Positions 20,818 through 31,025 of a stretch of 64,000 nucleotides of DNA are shown piece by piece. Position 1 is the stretch's first letter. The number at the start of each line of letters is the position of its first letter. A model generated the notes under the pieces. It did not search any database, had not been told where the DNA came from, and worked only from the letters and a program-made list of their open reading frames with translations. Origin of the DNA: Bartonella quintana (GTDB taxonomy: Bacteria > Pseudomonadota > Alphaproteobacteria > Rhizobiales > Rhizobiaceae); contig NZ_AP019773.1 in assembly GCF_009936175.1 (NCBI RefSeq), positions 1,429,001 through 1,493,000 on the forward strand. The letters run 5' to 3'. A program made the translations under genes and the position numbers.

Positions 20818-23446
20818 TCACAATCCTTTGTGGAACAATAATCATTTTTTTAATGGATTTTTCAACCAGATGCGCTTGTACAAAATCAAGAGCCAAAACA
20901 GCTTCTTCAATCATCGCTTCACTCGCTGTTGCTGCAACAGTCACCTCACCACGTTTTTTACCATTAATCTGTACCGGCAAAGTGCAGCAGTCCTCAACGA
21001 TTAATGCGGGATCATAAACAGGCCAAGGAAGCTCGCAAATCAGGGTTTTCTCCCCTAAAGCAGCATGGCATTCTTCTGCTAAATGAGGCATTATAGGTGC
21101 AATCAGTGCAAGAAAAAAATCCATTGCTTGACGGAGAGATGCCTTCATTTCATCTTCAACACTTGCTACCTTGTTTAACAATGGCGCCATGATGTTCAAG
21201 AATTCATAAAGGCGCGCAATCGCCCGATTAAAGGCAAATTTTTCCAAATCATCTTCCACAGTGCAAAGCATGCGGTGTGCTGCTTTTGAGAGTTCCAAAG
21301 CTGCACCTTGATGCCCTGTACATGGAATCACTTCCTTTAAAACCGGAGCACTTAAAACCACACAGCGCCAAACACGCTGTACAAAGCGATACGCTCCTTC
21401 AACACCCGATTCTGTCCAAATAACATCCCGTTCAGGAGGAGAATCTGACAACACAAACCAGCGCACGGTATCTGCTCCATAGGATGCAATAATATCATCA
21501 GGATCAACAACATTCTTTTTTGATTTTGACATTTTTTCAATCAAGCCAATTGTCACTTCGCTCTGATCTGTCAATTTGTGAGCCTGACGTTTTCCATCCT
21601 TTTCAATAATCGAAATTTCTGCTGGTGAAACCCATCCCTGATCATCCCGATAGGTTTCATGAACAACCATCCCTTGGGTAAAAAGCCCCTTAAAAGGCTC
21701 ATCCACCGTCACATAACCCATCAATTTCATGGCACGCATAAAAAAGCGCGCATAGAGAAGATGTAAAATCGCATGTTCAATTCCACCAATATATTGTTGC
21801 ACAGGCAACCATTCAGCTATGGCATTTTTGTCGACCGGTTCTTGTGCCCAAGGTGCGGTAAAACGCGCATAATACCAAGAGGAATCAACAAATGTATCCA
21901 TTGTATCGGTTTCACGTTTGGCAGACTGACCACAGACAGGACAAGCGACTTTTTGCCATGTTTCATGACGCTCAAGAGGATTACCAGGCTGATCAAAAGT
22001 CACATCATCAGGCAATTCAACGGGCAAATCTGCACGCGGTACAGGAACCACCCCACAAGCCGCGCAATGGATTATCGGAATTGGGCAGCCCCAATAACGT
22101 TGACGTGAAATACCCCAATCACGCAAGCGAAATTGCACAGTTCTTTTCCCCTGAGGCTGGCCATTGAGCATCTGCCCCTCAAGCCTTTCTGCTGCTGCCT
22201 CGAAAGCTTCTTGCGGCGTCAAACCATCCAAAAAGTCTGAATTGATCATCACTCCATCACCGGTGTAAGGCGTTTCAGCAATGACAAAATCTTCGGCATC
22301 ACTCCCCTTTGGCAAAACAACCGGCTGCACGGGGAGATCATATTTATGTGCAAAATCCCAATCCCTCTGATCATGGGCAGGACAACCAAAAACAGCTCCA
22401 GTTCCATAGTCCATAAGCACAAAATTAGCAATATAAACGGGAAGATGTATCCTTGAATTAAAGGGATGAACAGCCAAAAGCGATGTACAAAATCCTTGCT
22501 TTTCAGCTGTTTCAAGTGCTGCGGTTGTCATTCCACCACACCGACAATTTTCGATAAAAGCGCTAAGTGCTTTGTCTTTTTGCGCTAAAGCTTGCGAAAT
22601 GGGATGATCGATAGACAGCGCCAAAAAAGAGGCTCCAAAAAGCGTATCAGGTCGCGTTGAATAACAAACAACTTCTTTAAATTCTTCACAAACCTCATCA
22701 GCACCATTTGTCGACTTTAAAGCCCAACGAATCAATAAACCTTGTGACTTTCCAATCCAATTTTTTTGCATAGTGCGGACTTTTTCCGGCCACTGCTCAA
22801 GCTCTTCAAGCCCTGCCAAGAGATCTTCACTAAAATCACTAATTTTGAAAAACCACTGTGCCAATTCACGCTGTTCAACCAAAGCACCAGAACGCCACCC
22901 GCATCCATCAACAACCTGCTCATTTGCCAAAACGGTTTGGTCAACGGGATCCCAATTTACCTTGGCCACTTTGCGCGCAACCAACCCCTTCTGATACAGA
23001 TCAAGAAACAGCATTTGTTGGCGATGGTAATATGCCACATCACAAGTTGCAAATTCACGCGACCAATCCAAAGAAAGGCCTAACTGCTTTAACTGCCCAC
23101 GCATTACTGCAATATTCTGATAAGTCCAGGTTTTGGGATGCACTTTACTTTGCAGTGCAGCATTTTCAGCTGGCATACCAAAAGCATCCCATCCCATAGG
23201 ATGAAGCACATCAAACCCCTTTGCGCGTTTATAACGGGCAACAACATCGCCCATAGTGTAATTGCGCACATGCCCCATGTGAATGCGCCCAGAAGGATAA
23301 GGGAACATCTCTAAAACATAATATTTTTCACGGCAATTCTCTTCAGTGATTTGAAAAATTTTCTTTTCATCCCAAATTGCTTGCCATTTTTGTTCTCGGG
23401 CACGTGGATTATAGCGTTCATCTACATTAGAATGTTCAATCGTCAT
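20804..23446 (-). CDS. leuS: Leucyl-tRNA synthetase
   Basis: Class I aminoacyl-tRNA synthetase of 880 residues that charges tRNA-Leu. The HIGH box is HMGH in [16 protein letters not shown] near residue 50, and the KMSKS box is KMSKSKKNV near residue 640. The editing domain (CP1) with [12 protein letters not shown] and the zinc-like CPVCGQ segment are visible. The C-terminal domain is complete ([11 protein letters not shown]). Divergent from the YggS gene, as in related genomes. Confidence 0.98.
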   Translation of the reverse strand: MTIEHSNVDERYNPRAREQKWQAIWDEKKIFQITEENCREKYYVLEMFPYPSGRIHMGHVRNYTMGDVVARYKRAKGFDVLHPMGWDAFGMPAENAALQSKVHPKTWTYQNIAVMRGQLKQLGLSLDWSREFATCDVAYYHRQQMLFLDLYQKGLVARKVAKVNWDPVDQTVLANEQVVDGCGWRSGALVEQRELAQWFFKISDFSEDLLAGLEELEQWPEKVRTMQKNWIGKSQGLLIRWALKSTNGADEVCEEFKEVVCYSTRPDTLFGASFLALSIDHPISQALAQKDKALSAFIENCRCGGMTTAALETAEKQGFCTSLLAVHPFNSRIHLPVYIANFVLMDYGTGAVFGCPAHDQRDWDFAHKYDLPVQPVVLPKGSDAEDFVIAETPYTGDGVMINSDFLDGLTPQEAFEAAAERLEGQMLNGQPQGKRTVQFRLRDWGISRQRYWGCPIPIIHCAACGVVPVPRADLPVELPDDVTFDQPGNPLERHETWQKVACPVCGQSAKRETDTMDTFVDSSWYYARFTAPWAQEPVDKNAIAEWLPVQQYIGGIEHAILHLLYARFFMRAMKLMGYVTVDEPFKGLFTQGMVVHETYRDDQGWVSPAEISIIEKDGKRQAHKLTDQSEVTIGLIEKMSKSKKNVVDPDDIIASYGADTVRWFVLSDSPPERDVIWTESGVEGAYRFVQRVWRCVVLSAPVLKEVIPCTGHQGAALELSKAAHRMLCTVEDDLEKFAFNRAIARLYEFLNIMAPLLNKVASVEDEMKASLRQAMDFFLALIAPIMPHLAEECHAALGEKTLICELPWPVYDPALIVEDCCTLPVQINGKKRGEVTVAATASEAMIEEAVLALDFVQAHLVEKSIKKMIIVPQRIVNVVL

Positions 23447-23629
23447 TCCTATTATACTCTTTAATAATTATACTCTTTAATAAAATTGAACCAAAAAACT
23501 TGTTTTATTATGCTTCATCATGGATTAACCTCATCGTCAAGATTTTCAGTAAATCTTTCACTAAGTATTTTACAAAGCTTTTACAAATAACGCCCCAATC
23601 CCCCAACAAAAACGACAAAGCACAAAAAA

Positions 23630-24319
23630 ATGAACACACAAGCTACCCCGTATATTCCTTCCGTCAAAGCATGGAAAAACCTCCAAAAAGACATTATTGA
23701 AATATGTCAAAACATGAATCGCCCCTTAGAAGAGGTTCAACTGATCGCTGTTTCAAAAACTGTCTCTGCAGATCATATTTTCCCCCTTTTGCAAGCAGGT
23801 CAGTCTGTTTTTGCAGAAAACCGCGTACAAGAAGCCGCTGAAAAATGGCCTCGCTTGCGCCAACAATTTAAGTTCATTGAGCTTCATCTCATTGGTCCTT
23901 TACAATCGAATAAAACAGCAGAAGCTGTCAAAATTTTTGATGTCATTCAAACTGTTGACCGTGAAAAAATAGCTAAAAGTTTAAGCATAGAAATGCAAAA
24001 ACAAAAAAGAAGCCTCCCTTGTTATGTCCAGGTCAATATTGGATTAGAACTCCAAAAAAGTGGTATTCCACCGCAAGAAGTTATACCCTTTGTTGCCCAA
24101 TGCAAAAATCATTATGGACTTGATATTATCGGCCTTATGGCAATCCCACCTGTAAAGGAGAACCCCGGCCCCTATTTTGCACTGTTAGCAAAACTGGCAA
24201 AAAAAGCTGATCTCCCAAAACTGTCTATGGGAATGTCGAATGACTTTAAAATTGCTCTTCAATTTGGCTCTAATACTCTCCGCATTGGCTCCGCTTTATT
24301 TGGAAAGCGCTCTATGTGA
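23630..24319 (+). CDS. yggS: YggS/PROSC-family pyridoxal phosphate homeostasis protein
   Basis: 229-residue PLP-binding protein of the alanine-racemase-fold family, involved in vitamin B6 and amino acid homeostasis. The PLP lysine sits in LIAVSKTVSADHI near residue 43; FAENRVQEA, HLIGPLQSNKT and the C-terminal SMGMSNDFKIAL with LRIGSALFGKR are diagnostic. Start ATG 23630. It is divergent from leuS with a 180-bp spacer and stands alone; a 626-bp non-coding stretch follows. Confidence 0.95.
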   Translation: MNTQATPYIPSVKAWKNLQKDIIEICQNMNRPLEEVQLIAVSKTVSADHIFPLLQAGQSVFAENRVQEAAEKWPRLRQQFKFIELHLIGPLQSNKTAEAVKIFDVIQTVDREKIAKSLSIEMQKQKRSLPCYVQVNIGLELQKSGIPPQEVIPFVAQCKNHYGLDIIGLMAIPPVKENPGPYFALLAKLAKKADLPKLSMGMSNDFKIALQFGSNTLRIGSALFGKRSM

Positions 24320-24945
24320 TCCGATTTCCACTGAAAATGCTGCTAACGCACACACTTACTTCAAAGCTCTCTGGCCACAAACTGCTCATTCCCTCTCTCA
24401 TACCATCTATGAAATAGCACAACATCTCCTGAACACTACCGTTCTCATGTTTATAAAACCCAGAGACAGCACTATCCCGGCACTATCATTGTTTTTACTT
24501 AAAAAAAATCCAGTTTTGCCCTTGCTTTCGCACTTAAACCATAGAGTTCCCTCTCTATGCAATCCACCCCTCAATCCACTTTTTAAGACTGCGATCGTAT
24601 GATTTTTGCTGATAACAAATAATCATGCACAAAAAAGAAAAACAGTATAATATCAAATGGCTTGATATTACAGAAAATATTGACAATTTATATTTAAAAA
24701 TCAATAACTTGATGTGTTTTCCTATCAACAGCGGCATCAACCATAAGGGAGTATAAAATGCTCCCTTAAATACAATTGTGTAAGACTCATTTTTAAAATT
24801 ATCTGTGCAAACCTTTGTAATTTAGTCTAGTCTAAAATAAAGCTTCTCCTAAAGTGAAAAGTTTGTAGGGAAATTCTGTCTAAAAAACGCAAAAATACAG
24901 CAGCTGATTTTTCCAAACAATAAATATAGTTTAAGAGAGGGAACT
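24320..24945. other. Non-coding region upstream of acs with two inverted repeats
   Basis: 626 bp without a credible gene. It contains an 8-bp inverted repeat AATATCAA-N5-TTGATATT at 24649-24669 and a hairpin TAAGGGAG-N9-CTCCCTTA at 24744-24768 that lacks a T-tract. Both are possible regulator sites for acs. The remaining sequence shows nothing I recognise. Confidence 0.5.
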
Positions 24946-26904
24946 ATGTCTGAAAAAATCTATCCAGTACCAACCGATATCAAAAAAAATGCTTTGATCA
25001 ATGAAGAGACCTATCAAAAATGGTATCAGGAAAGCATTAATGATCCAGAAGCCTTCTGGGCAAAACATGGCCAACGCATTGAGTGGTTTAAGCCCTATAC
25101 AAAAGTAAAAAACACTTCATTTAACGGTAATGTATCGATTCAATGGTACGAAGATGGTATAACAAATGTTGCCTATAATTGCATTGATCGTCATCTAAAA
25201 AACTCTGGCAACCATATCGCATTGATTTGGGAGGGAAATAACCCTTATCATGATAAAAAAATAACCTATAATGAACTTTATGAACATGTTTGTCGCTTTG
25301 CTAATATATTAAAGAATCATGGCGTAAAAAAAGGTGACAGAGTTACCATTTACCTCCCGATGATACCCGAAGCAGCTTATGCCATGCTCGCCTGCGCTCG
25401 CATTGGTGCTATTCATTCGGTTATTTTTGCCGGCTTTTCTTCTGAAGCGATAGCAGACCGCATTGCTGATTGCAAATCAACCTTTATCATCACCGCTGAT
25501 CAAGGCCTGCGTGGAGAAAAATTGATCAAGTTAAAAAACAATATTGATCATGCTATTGATATTGCAGCACGCCGTGGTGTTCATGTTAATCAAGTCTTGG
25601 TCATACGGCGTACAAGTGGAACAATTGATTGGGTAAAGGGACGTGATTTTTGGTATCATGAAGAAATATCTCATGCCAAAACGGATTGTCCAGCAGAAAC
25701 GATGAATGCTGAAGATCCACTTTTTATTCTTTATACCTCGGGTTCAACAGGCAAACCAAAAGGTGTTCTGCATACAACAGCTGGCTATCTCGTTTATGTA
25801 TCAATGACACATCAATATGTTTTTGATTATCATCCTGGTGAAATTTACTGGTGTACTGCTGATATTGGCTGGATCAGTGGTCATTCTTACTTGATTTATG
25901 GTCCTCTATGCAACGGTGCCACCACTTTAATGTTTGAAGGTATACCAACCTTTCCCGACCAAGGTAGATTTTGGGAAATTGTCGATAAGCATAAAGTAAA
26001 TACGCTTTACACTGCACCAACTGCTATTCGCGCATTAATGGGTGCTGGAAATTCTTTTGTTGAACATTCTAAAAGAACATCCTTACGCCTCTTAGGCACC
26101 GTAGGCGAACCGATTAATCCAGAAGCATGGAAATGGTTTTATCATACGGTTGGAGACAATCGCTGTCCCATTCTCGACACATGGTGGCAAACAGAAACAG
26201 GAGGGCATATGATCACGCCCCTACCAGGCGCAACACAACTCAAAGCAGGATCAGCCACCCATCCATTCTTTGGTGTTCAACTCCAAATCATTGATAGCGA
26301 AGGAAATGTTCTGGAAGGTGAAGCAGAAGGGAATCTCTGTATTATTGACTCATGGCCTGGTCAAATGCGCACTCTCTATAATGACCATGAGCGTTTTATC
26401 GAAACCTATTTTTCCACATATAAAGGAAAATATTTTACAGGCGACGGTTGTAAACGAGACAATGACGGTTATTACTGGATTACAGGACGGATTGATGACA
26501 TTCTCAATGTCTCTGGACACAGATTAGGAACAGCTGAAATCGAATCAGCGCTTGTTTCTCACCCCGCTATTTCAGAAGCAGCTGTTGTCGGTTACCCTCA
26601 TCCCATTAAAGGACAAGGAATTTACAGTTTTGTCACCTTAATGGAAAGCATAACCCCAAGTGAAGAATTGTATAAAGATCTTATTCAGCATGTCAAAAAA
26701 GAAATAGGATCGATTGCCCTCTTGGATAAAATTCAGTTTACCCCTCAGCTCCCCAAAACGCGATCGGGAAAAATTATGAGACGCATTTTGAGAAAAATCG
26801 CCGAAAATGATTTCGATAACCTAGGAGATATTTCAACCCTTGCCGAACCACAAGTCGTTGACGATCTTATTGCCAACAGACAAAATACAGAAACCACGGC
26901 TTAA
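24946..26904 (+). CDS. acs: Acetyl-CoA synthetase
   Basis: AMP-forming ligase that activates acetate to acetyl-CoA. 652 residues, the standard length. AMP-binding core [12 protein letters not shown] near residue 265, [10 protein letters not shown] near residue 415, the hinge region [14 protein letters not shown], and the C-terminal lysine motif [11 protein letters not shown], whose lysine is the regulatory acetylation site in characterised homologues. ATG 24946 is preceded by AGAGAGGGA. No gene partner follows in the same unit; the 505-bp downstream spacer is a degenerate duplication. Confidence 0.97.
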   Translation: MSEKIYPVPTDIKKNALINEETYQKWYQESINDPEAFWAKHGQRIEWFKPYTKVKNTSFNGNVSIQWYEDGITNVAYNCIDRHLKNSGNHIALIWEGNNPYHDKKITYNELYEHVCRFANILKNHGVKKGDRVTIYLPMIPEAAYAMLACARIGAIHSVIFAGFSSEAIADRIADCKSTFIITADQGLRGEKLIKLKNNIDHAIDIAARRGVHVNQVLVIRRTSGTIDWVKGRDFWYHEEISHAKTDCPAETMNAEDPLFILYTSGSTGKPKGVLHTTAGYLVYVSMTHQYVFDYHPGEIYWCTADIGWISGHSYLIYGPLCNGATTLMFEGIPTFPDQGRFWEIVDKHKVNTLYTAPTAIRALMGAGNSFVEHSKRTSLRLLGTVGEPINPEAWKWFYHTVGDNRCPILDTWWQTETGGHMITPLPGATQLKAGSATHPFFGVQLQIIDSEGNVLEGEAEGNLCIIDSWPGQMRTLYNDHERFIETYFSTYKGKYFTGDGCKRDNDGYYWITGRIDDILNVSGHRLGTAEIESALVSHPAISEAAVVGYPHPIKGQGIYSFVTLMESITPSEELYKDLIQHVKKEIGSIALLDKIQFTPQLPKTRSGKIMRRILRKIAENDFDNLGDISTLAEPQVVDDLIANRQNTETTA

Positions 26905-27409
26905 TGGAAAAACAGCAACGATGGCTTGAGCAGGAATGCCGAGGTCATTTTAACAGAAACGCCAAAGCCACCATAAAGGTAAAAAACATAACAATGAATA
27001 GGACTCTCAATATCTATGAAAACAGACACTCTCTGTTCATAATAAGCCAGAAACGGTTGAAAAAAACATTCACGCTTGTGGAGTATAAACTCTCAAAAGA
27101 ACTATGAAGCAATAAGAGCAAAGTGCCCTTTGCGAACCGTAAAAAGAGAGAGACCAATGCCGAACAAAAACAGGAATGGCTGTTCTAATGTTTCTGCTAG
27201 AATCACCCTGAAATTCCTGCTAAAATCACAAATGAGGATATATTAAAAAATGGTTGAGATTTTCACAAATACTCTTGTCCGATAACAAATTGGAAATGGT
27301 TAAAGAAAAACATTGAGAATAGTAGAATATGAACCTAACAAGAACCTAAAACAAGGAGAGCAAAGGTCCTCACAATGATGCAACATAAAAGCAGAAGTGG
27401 TAACAACAA
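26905..27409 (+). repeat. Degenerate tandem duplication in the acs-ftsE spacer
   Basis: Two diverged copies with a period near 240 bp can be followed by eye: CAGGAATGCC near 26931 against CAGGAATGGC near 27171, and GAAACGGTTGAAAAAAACATT near 27050 against GAAATGGTTAAAGAAAAACATT near 27292, continuing to GAGCAAAGTGCCCT and GAGCAAAGGTCCT. No open frame in it resembles a known protein. The second copy ends just before the ftsE start. Confidence 0.55.
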
Positions 27410-28069
27410 GTGATTCATTTTGAAAATGTCGGGTTGCGCTACGGAATGGGTCCTGAAGTCTTACGTGATATCAGCTTTCACATTCCTCCCGGATCATTTC
27501 AGTTTCTCACTGGCGCCTCTGGAGCAGGTAAAACGTCTTTGATGCGTCTTATGTTTTTGGCGCTTAAACCAACCCGTGGTCATATTGATTTATTTCAAAC
27601 AGATACAGCACTCCTCAAACGGCAGGAGCTCCCTGCATTGCGTCAACGTATCGGTGTCGTCTTTCAAGATTTTCGTTTACTAGATCATATGACAACTTAC
27701 GAGAATGTCTCTTTACCTTTACGCATTAAGGGGCAAGAAGAAGCAACTTATCGCAGTGAAGTGGAAGATCTTCTCTGTTGGGTAGGACTTGGCAATCATA
27801 TTCATGTTTTACCACCAGTTCTTTCCGGTGGAGAAAAACAAAGGGTAGCAATTGCACGCGCGCTCATTGATCAACCTGAAATCCTTCTGGCTGATGAACC
27901 GACAGGAAATGTTGATCCACCTTTGGCAAAACGCCTTTTACGCTTGTTTATTGAATTAAACCGTTTTGGAACAGCTGTCATCATTGCCACTCATGATATC
28001 GCACTGATGGAACAAGTCGCAGCACGGCGTATGCTTCTTCATAACGGACGGATGACAATTCATGAATAA
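27410..28069 (+). CDS. ftsE: Cell division ATP-binding protein FtsE
   Basis: ABC ATPase that, with FtsX, activates septal peptidoglycan hydrolases. 219 residues. Walker A GASGAGKTSLMRL near residue 36, Q-loop in VVFQDFRLLDHMT, signature LSGGEKQRVAIARAL near residue 140 and Walker B EILLADEPTGNVD. The start is GTG at 27410, giving the canonical MIHFENVGLRYG. The 3' end overlaps ftsX by 8 bases. Confidence 0.93.
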   Translation: MIHFENVGLRYGMGPEVLRDISFHIPPGSFQFLTGASGAGKTSLMRLMFLALKPTRGHIDLFQTDTALLKRQELPALRQRIGVVFQDFRLLDHMTTYENVSLPLRIKGQEEATYRSEVEDLLCWVGLGNHIHVLPPVLSGGEKQRVAIARALIDQPEILLADEPTGNVDPPLAKRLLRLFIELNRFGTAVIIATHDIALMEQVAARRMLLHNGRMTIHE

Positions 28070-29015
28070 GTCTTTCCCCATTTTTATAAGCGATAAAAAA
28101 AACATAACTCCTATCATTCCTAGCAGCAATATTTCTGGGCAAGCATTGGTTGCAGTCATTGCTATCATGACATTTCTCTCAAGCCTGACATTGATCGGTG
28201 TTGATTTCGTACAGCGTGCTGCTCACAGTTGGAGCAATCAAATTAGCTATGAAGCAACGATTCAAATACGCCCTATTGAAAATGTTGATATCGAAAAAGC
28301 TCTTCGTGATGCGGTTAAATTAGTTAAAACATTTCATGGTGTAAAAAATGCCACAATTGTTAACCAATCAGCCACGGAAAAATTGCTCGAACCGTGGCTT
28401 GGAACGGGTTTAAATTTGAGTGAATTGCCCCTTCCCCGCCTTATCATCGTAACACTGAAAGAGAATGAAGAGATCAACTTTCGTGAAATCAATCACGCAA
28501 TCAAAACACAAATTCCAGGAGGCCAGTTTGATGATCATCGTGTTTGGGTGAATCGTTTTGCAACAATGGCACAAGCAACTGTTTTTATTGGTTTTTTCAT
28601 TTTAACACTGGTTCTAGGCTCACTGATATTAACGATTATTTTTGCGACACGCAATGCACTGGCAGAGAATGCGTATATTATTAATGTTTTGTACTTCCTC
28701 GGTACTGAAACCCTTTTCATTGCGCGACAATTTGACTGGCATTTTTTTAAAACGGCACTTCGTGGTGCATTATACGGTGGTGTCATCAGTATATTTCTGT
28801 TTGGTGCTTTCTCTTTTTGGACAAACTACAACCTAGGGAAAGTCGAAGCCAGCCAAATAACTGCTTTGTTTGGACATTTTTCCATAAGTTTTATCCCTTA
28901 TACAAAAATCATTGGCCTTATTCTGTTTGTTTCTTTTCTGACCATGCTTACAAACCGAATGACCATTCTGGCACAACTTAAAAAAATCGATCAATGTGAA
29001 AATGGCTTATTTTAA
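28062..29015 (+). CDS. ftsX: Cell division protein FtsX
   Basis: Inner-membrane partner of FtsE, 317 residues. One membrane segment near residue 35-50 (ALVAVIAIMTFLSSLTLIG), a periplasmic domain of about 115 residues, then three segments in the C-terminal permease part (ATVFIGFFILTLVLGSLIL and two more near residues 230-250 and 275-300). Overlaps ftsE by 8 bases and the downstream DUF218 gene by up to 20 bases. The family is poorly conserved in sequence; the call rests on topology and ftsE linkage. Confidence 0.9.
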   Translation: MNKSFPIFISDKKNITPIIPSSNISGQALVAVIAIMTFLSSLTLIGVDFVQRAAHSWSNQISYEATIQIRPIENVDIEKALRDAVKLVKTFHGVKNATIVNQSATEKLLEPWLGTGLNLSELPLPRLIIVTLKENEEINFREINHAIKTQIPGGQFDDHRVWVNRFATMAQATVFIGFFILTLVLGSLILTIIFATRNALAENAYIINVLYFLGTETLFIARQFDWHFFKTALRGALYGGVISIFLFGAFSFWTNYNLGKVEASQITALFGHFSISFIPYTKIIGLILFVSFLTMLTNRMTILAQLKKIDQCENGLF

Positions 29016-29694
29016 TTTTATGACCCACAAACCATATGACCCGCAATCCTTGCCACAAGACAATCTAGAGCGTTCCCTCGAGAAACGCGCTCACCGCAGT
29101 CTATGGCATCCTTGCTGCTTGTTTCGCCATTTGCCACCGACAGCCCTTTTTCTTTTAATGATTGTCTTCTTCTTTTGCGCTGGTTTTGTTATTTTTTCTG
29201 AAAAAACCGAACAACTTAAACCACCAAATCCTTTACCAAAAGCAGATGCAATCATCGTTCTTACAGGTGGAGAGAAACGAATAGAAACAGGATTGAATCT
29301 TTTACAGCAAGAGCTTGGTTCGCGGCTCTTAATTAGTGGAGTTAACACAACAACCAATCTCAAAAGATTCATGTACAGCACACATATTACCCCACAGCTC
29401 TTCGCCTGTTGCGTTGACATCGGACATAAAGCAATTAACACAAAAGGAAACGCCGAAGAAAGCGCAGATTGGATCAAAAAACACCACTACCAAACAGTTT
29501 ATATCGTTACCCATGATTACCACATGTGGCGTTCTTTGCGTGAACTAAAATACTTAATGCCTGACATCAATTTCATTGCCTATCCCGTCAAAAAGAGTGA
29601 AATTGAAAGCACGATACAACAGATCAATCAAATACGTATTCTTGTCTTCCAATATATTAAAACGCTTGAGGTCTATATAAGGACTGCATTTTAG
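28996..29694 (+). CDS. DUF218 (YdcF/ElyC-like) membrane protein
   Basis: 232-residue protein: cytoplasmic N-terminus, one membrane segment near residues 50-68 (ALFLLMIVFFFCAGFVIF), then a DUF218 domain from about residue 80 (KADAIIVLTGGEKRIETGL), with RLLISGVN, ENAKNT-type block NTKGNAEESADWI and YIVTHDYHMWRSL. DUF218 proteins such as SanA and ElyC act in envelope or lipid-carrier metabolism; the reaction is not established. Start may be ATG 28996 or ATG 29020. Overlap with ftsX suggests co-expression, a pairing common in Rhizobiales. Confidence 0.82.
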   Translation: MKMAYFNFMTHKPYDPQSLPQDNLERSLEKRAHRSLWHPCCLFRHLPPTALFLLMIVFFFCAGFVIFSEKTEQLKPPNPLPKADAIIVLTGGEKRIETGLNLLQQELGSRLLISGVNTTTNLKRFMYSTHITPQLFACCVDIGHKAINTKGNAEESADWIKKHHYQTVYIVTHDYHMWRSLRELKYLMPDINFIAYPVKKSEIESTIQQINQIRILVFQYIKTLEVYIRTAF

Positions 29695-31025
29695 TCTTTA
29701 CACACTGGTTTTCTCTGAAAATCTTTCGAACCAGCCCTTCATTACGTTCATCGTATTTACACAGCTCTTAGGTCATAGACATGATCGACCCTTTGTTACA
29801 CAAACGGGAACCACTAACAATTCACTCTTTTCATACCAATCTATTTTGCCTTTTGATATCAATTCTTTCCCTCTAAGACCCGTTTTTATAAAAAAGTTTA
29901 AAAACACCCAAAACAAAGAGTGTCCTTTGCATAAATTTTGTCTACGCTATTTTTGCATCTTGGAAGGCAAAAATGGTTCTTTCATCTTCGATTGCTGAAA
30001 AGGCGTATGATCTAGCAGAGTGATTCTCTTAATTCTATTGACGCATAGTGGATCGATTGAACGTGGATGCAGAGCATGTTGCCTACTAAATTCGAACCCT
30101 GTTACAACAGGAAAAGCTCACCACAAGATATTATAACTTTTTTTGGAATGCACAAATTCTCTAAAGATGATAAATTGCTGGTGAGGCGGCGACATAAAAT
30201 TGCATATTTCCTTCGAATTTTTTTAATACGTGTTCCATGTGGCTGATCCCTTATGAACTCATCCAGAAAATAGAGACCTTTAGAATAGATAATTCAAAGG
30301 TTTAAGGAGCTTTACGCCAACGATTATGATGATTTTCAAAATGCAGTTTTAGTGGGTTGGTTAGATTGCTGAAACCATTAAAAAAGAACAGTATCTTATC
30401 ATCGAAACCTTATCATTAAGAGAAAGTCTATAACGAATAGTTATCTTTAAGACAACATATTGATTTATAAAGATATTTAACCGTTTTGCATGTTAAATGA
30501 AAGGCCCGAATCCAGGAAGATTATCTTATCTTCAAATCCCCACATTCAGAATCAAAGAAAACGCGGTCATTTACCCGTCACAAAAGAGATCAACATGTGG
30601 ATAAAATCGCTTAAGAGAGGAGTCCAATATGCCTCCTAATGAATCATCTCAATGCAAGAGCATTTACAACATTGTAAGCTTGCAAAAAAGATGGTAGTGC
30701 CCAATGGATCTTGCCTTATACCAATTCATGGGTATCGCTGTAAAATGGGCTTGAGATTGAGCAGAGAAGCTTCTTTAAAGAAGAAAAGAAATCCTCGTAG
30801 GGTCACTTAATCCACCTATGATTACCACAATAAAAGCCAAAATATTTGTTTCATCCGCTGATCTCACATGCACATTTTTCTGATCAAATAACCACCCTTG
30901 ACCGGCTATTTTATTGAAGCAACCATTCCATACAAATATCGTCTTCTTGGACAATATTCCTTTCCCCGAATGCTTCATCCAGTGTTAATGGCAATAATAA
31001 TATGACACCGTGCGATTCATGATGA
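29695..31025. other. Decayed non-coding region downstream of the DUF218 gene and macB
   Basis: 1.3 kb between converging genes with no credible intact open frame. Most of it shows no recognisable family. The part nearest macB contains a fragment similar to macB itself (listed separately). An inverted pair CTGGTT/AACCAG at 29705-29734 follows the DUF218 gene but lacks a T-tract. The stretch is most simply read as an eroded gene cluster. Confidence 0.6.
30775..30975 (-). pseudogene. Degenerate fragment of a MacB-like periplasmic domain
   Basis: On the minus strand the segment reads GQGWLFDQKNVHVRSAD, which parallels VQGRLFDQKSVRDRAVD in macB. At DNA level 30859-30904 aligns with 31781-31823 (shared TTTTCTGATCAAA and CCCTTGAC/ACCTTGAAC). 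It lies directly behind the macB stop in the same orientation, so it is probably an eroded partial duplicate. Only the central 45 bp are clearly alike. Confidence 0.6.

Noticed and set aside
24744..24768. Hairpin TAAGGGAG/CTCCCTTA as terminator
   Set aside because: It is more than 400 bp from the end of the YggS gene and has no T-tract; kept only as a possible regulatory inverted repeat.
30080..30115. TTCGAACC string suggestive of a tRNA T-arm
   Set aside because: No acceptor, D-arm or anticodon stem can be folded around it on either strand.
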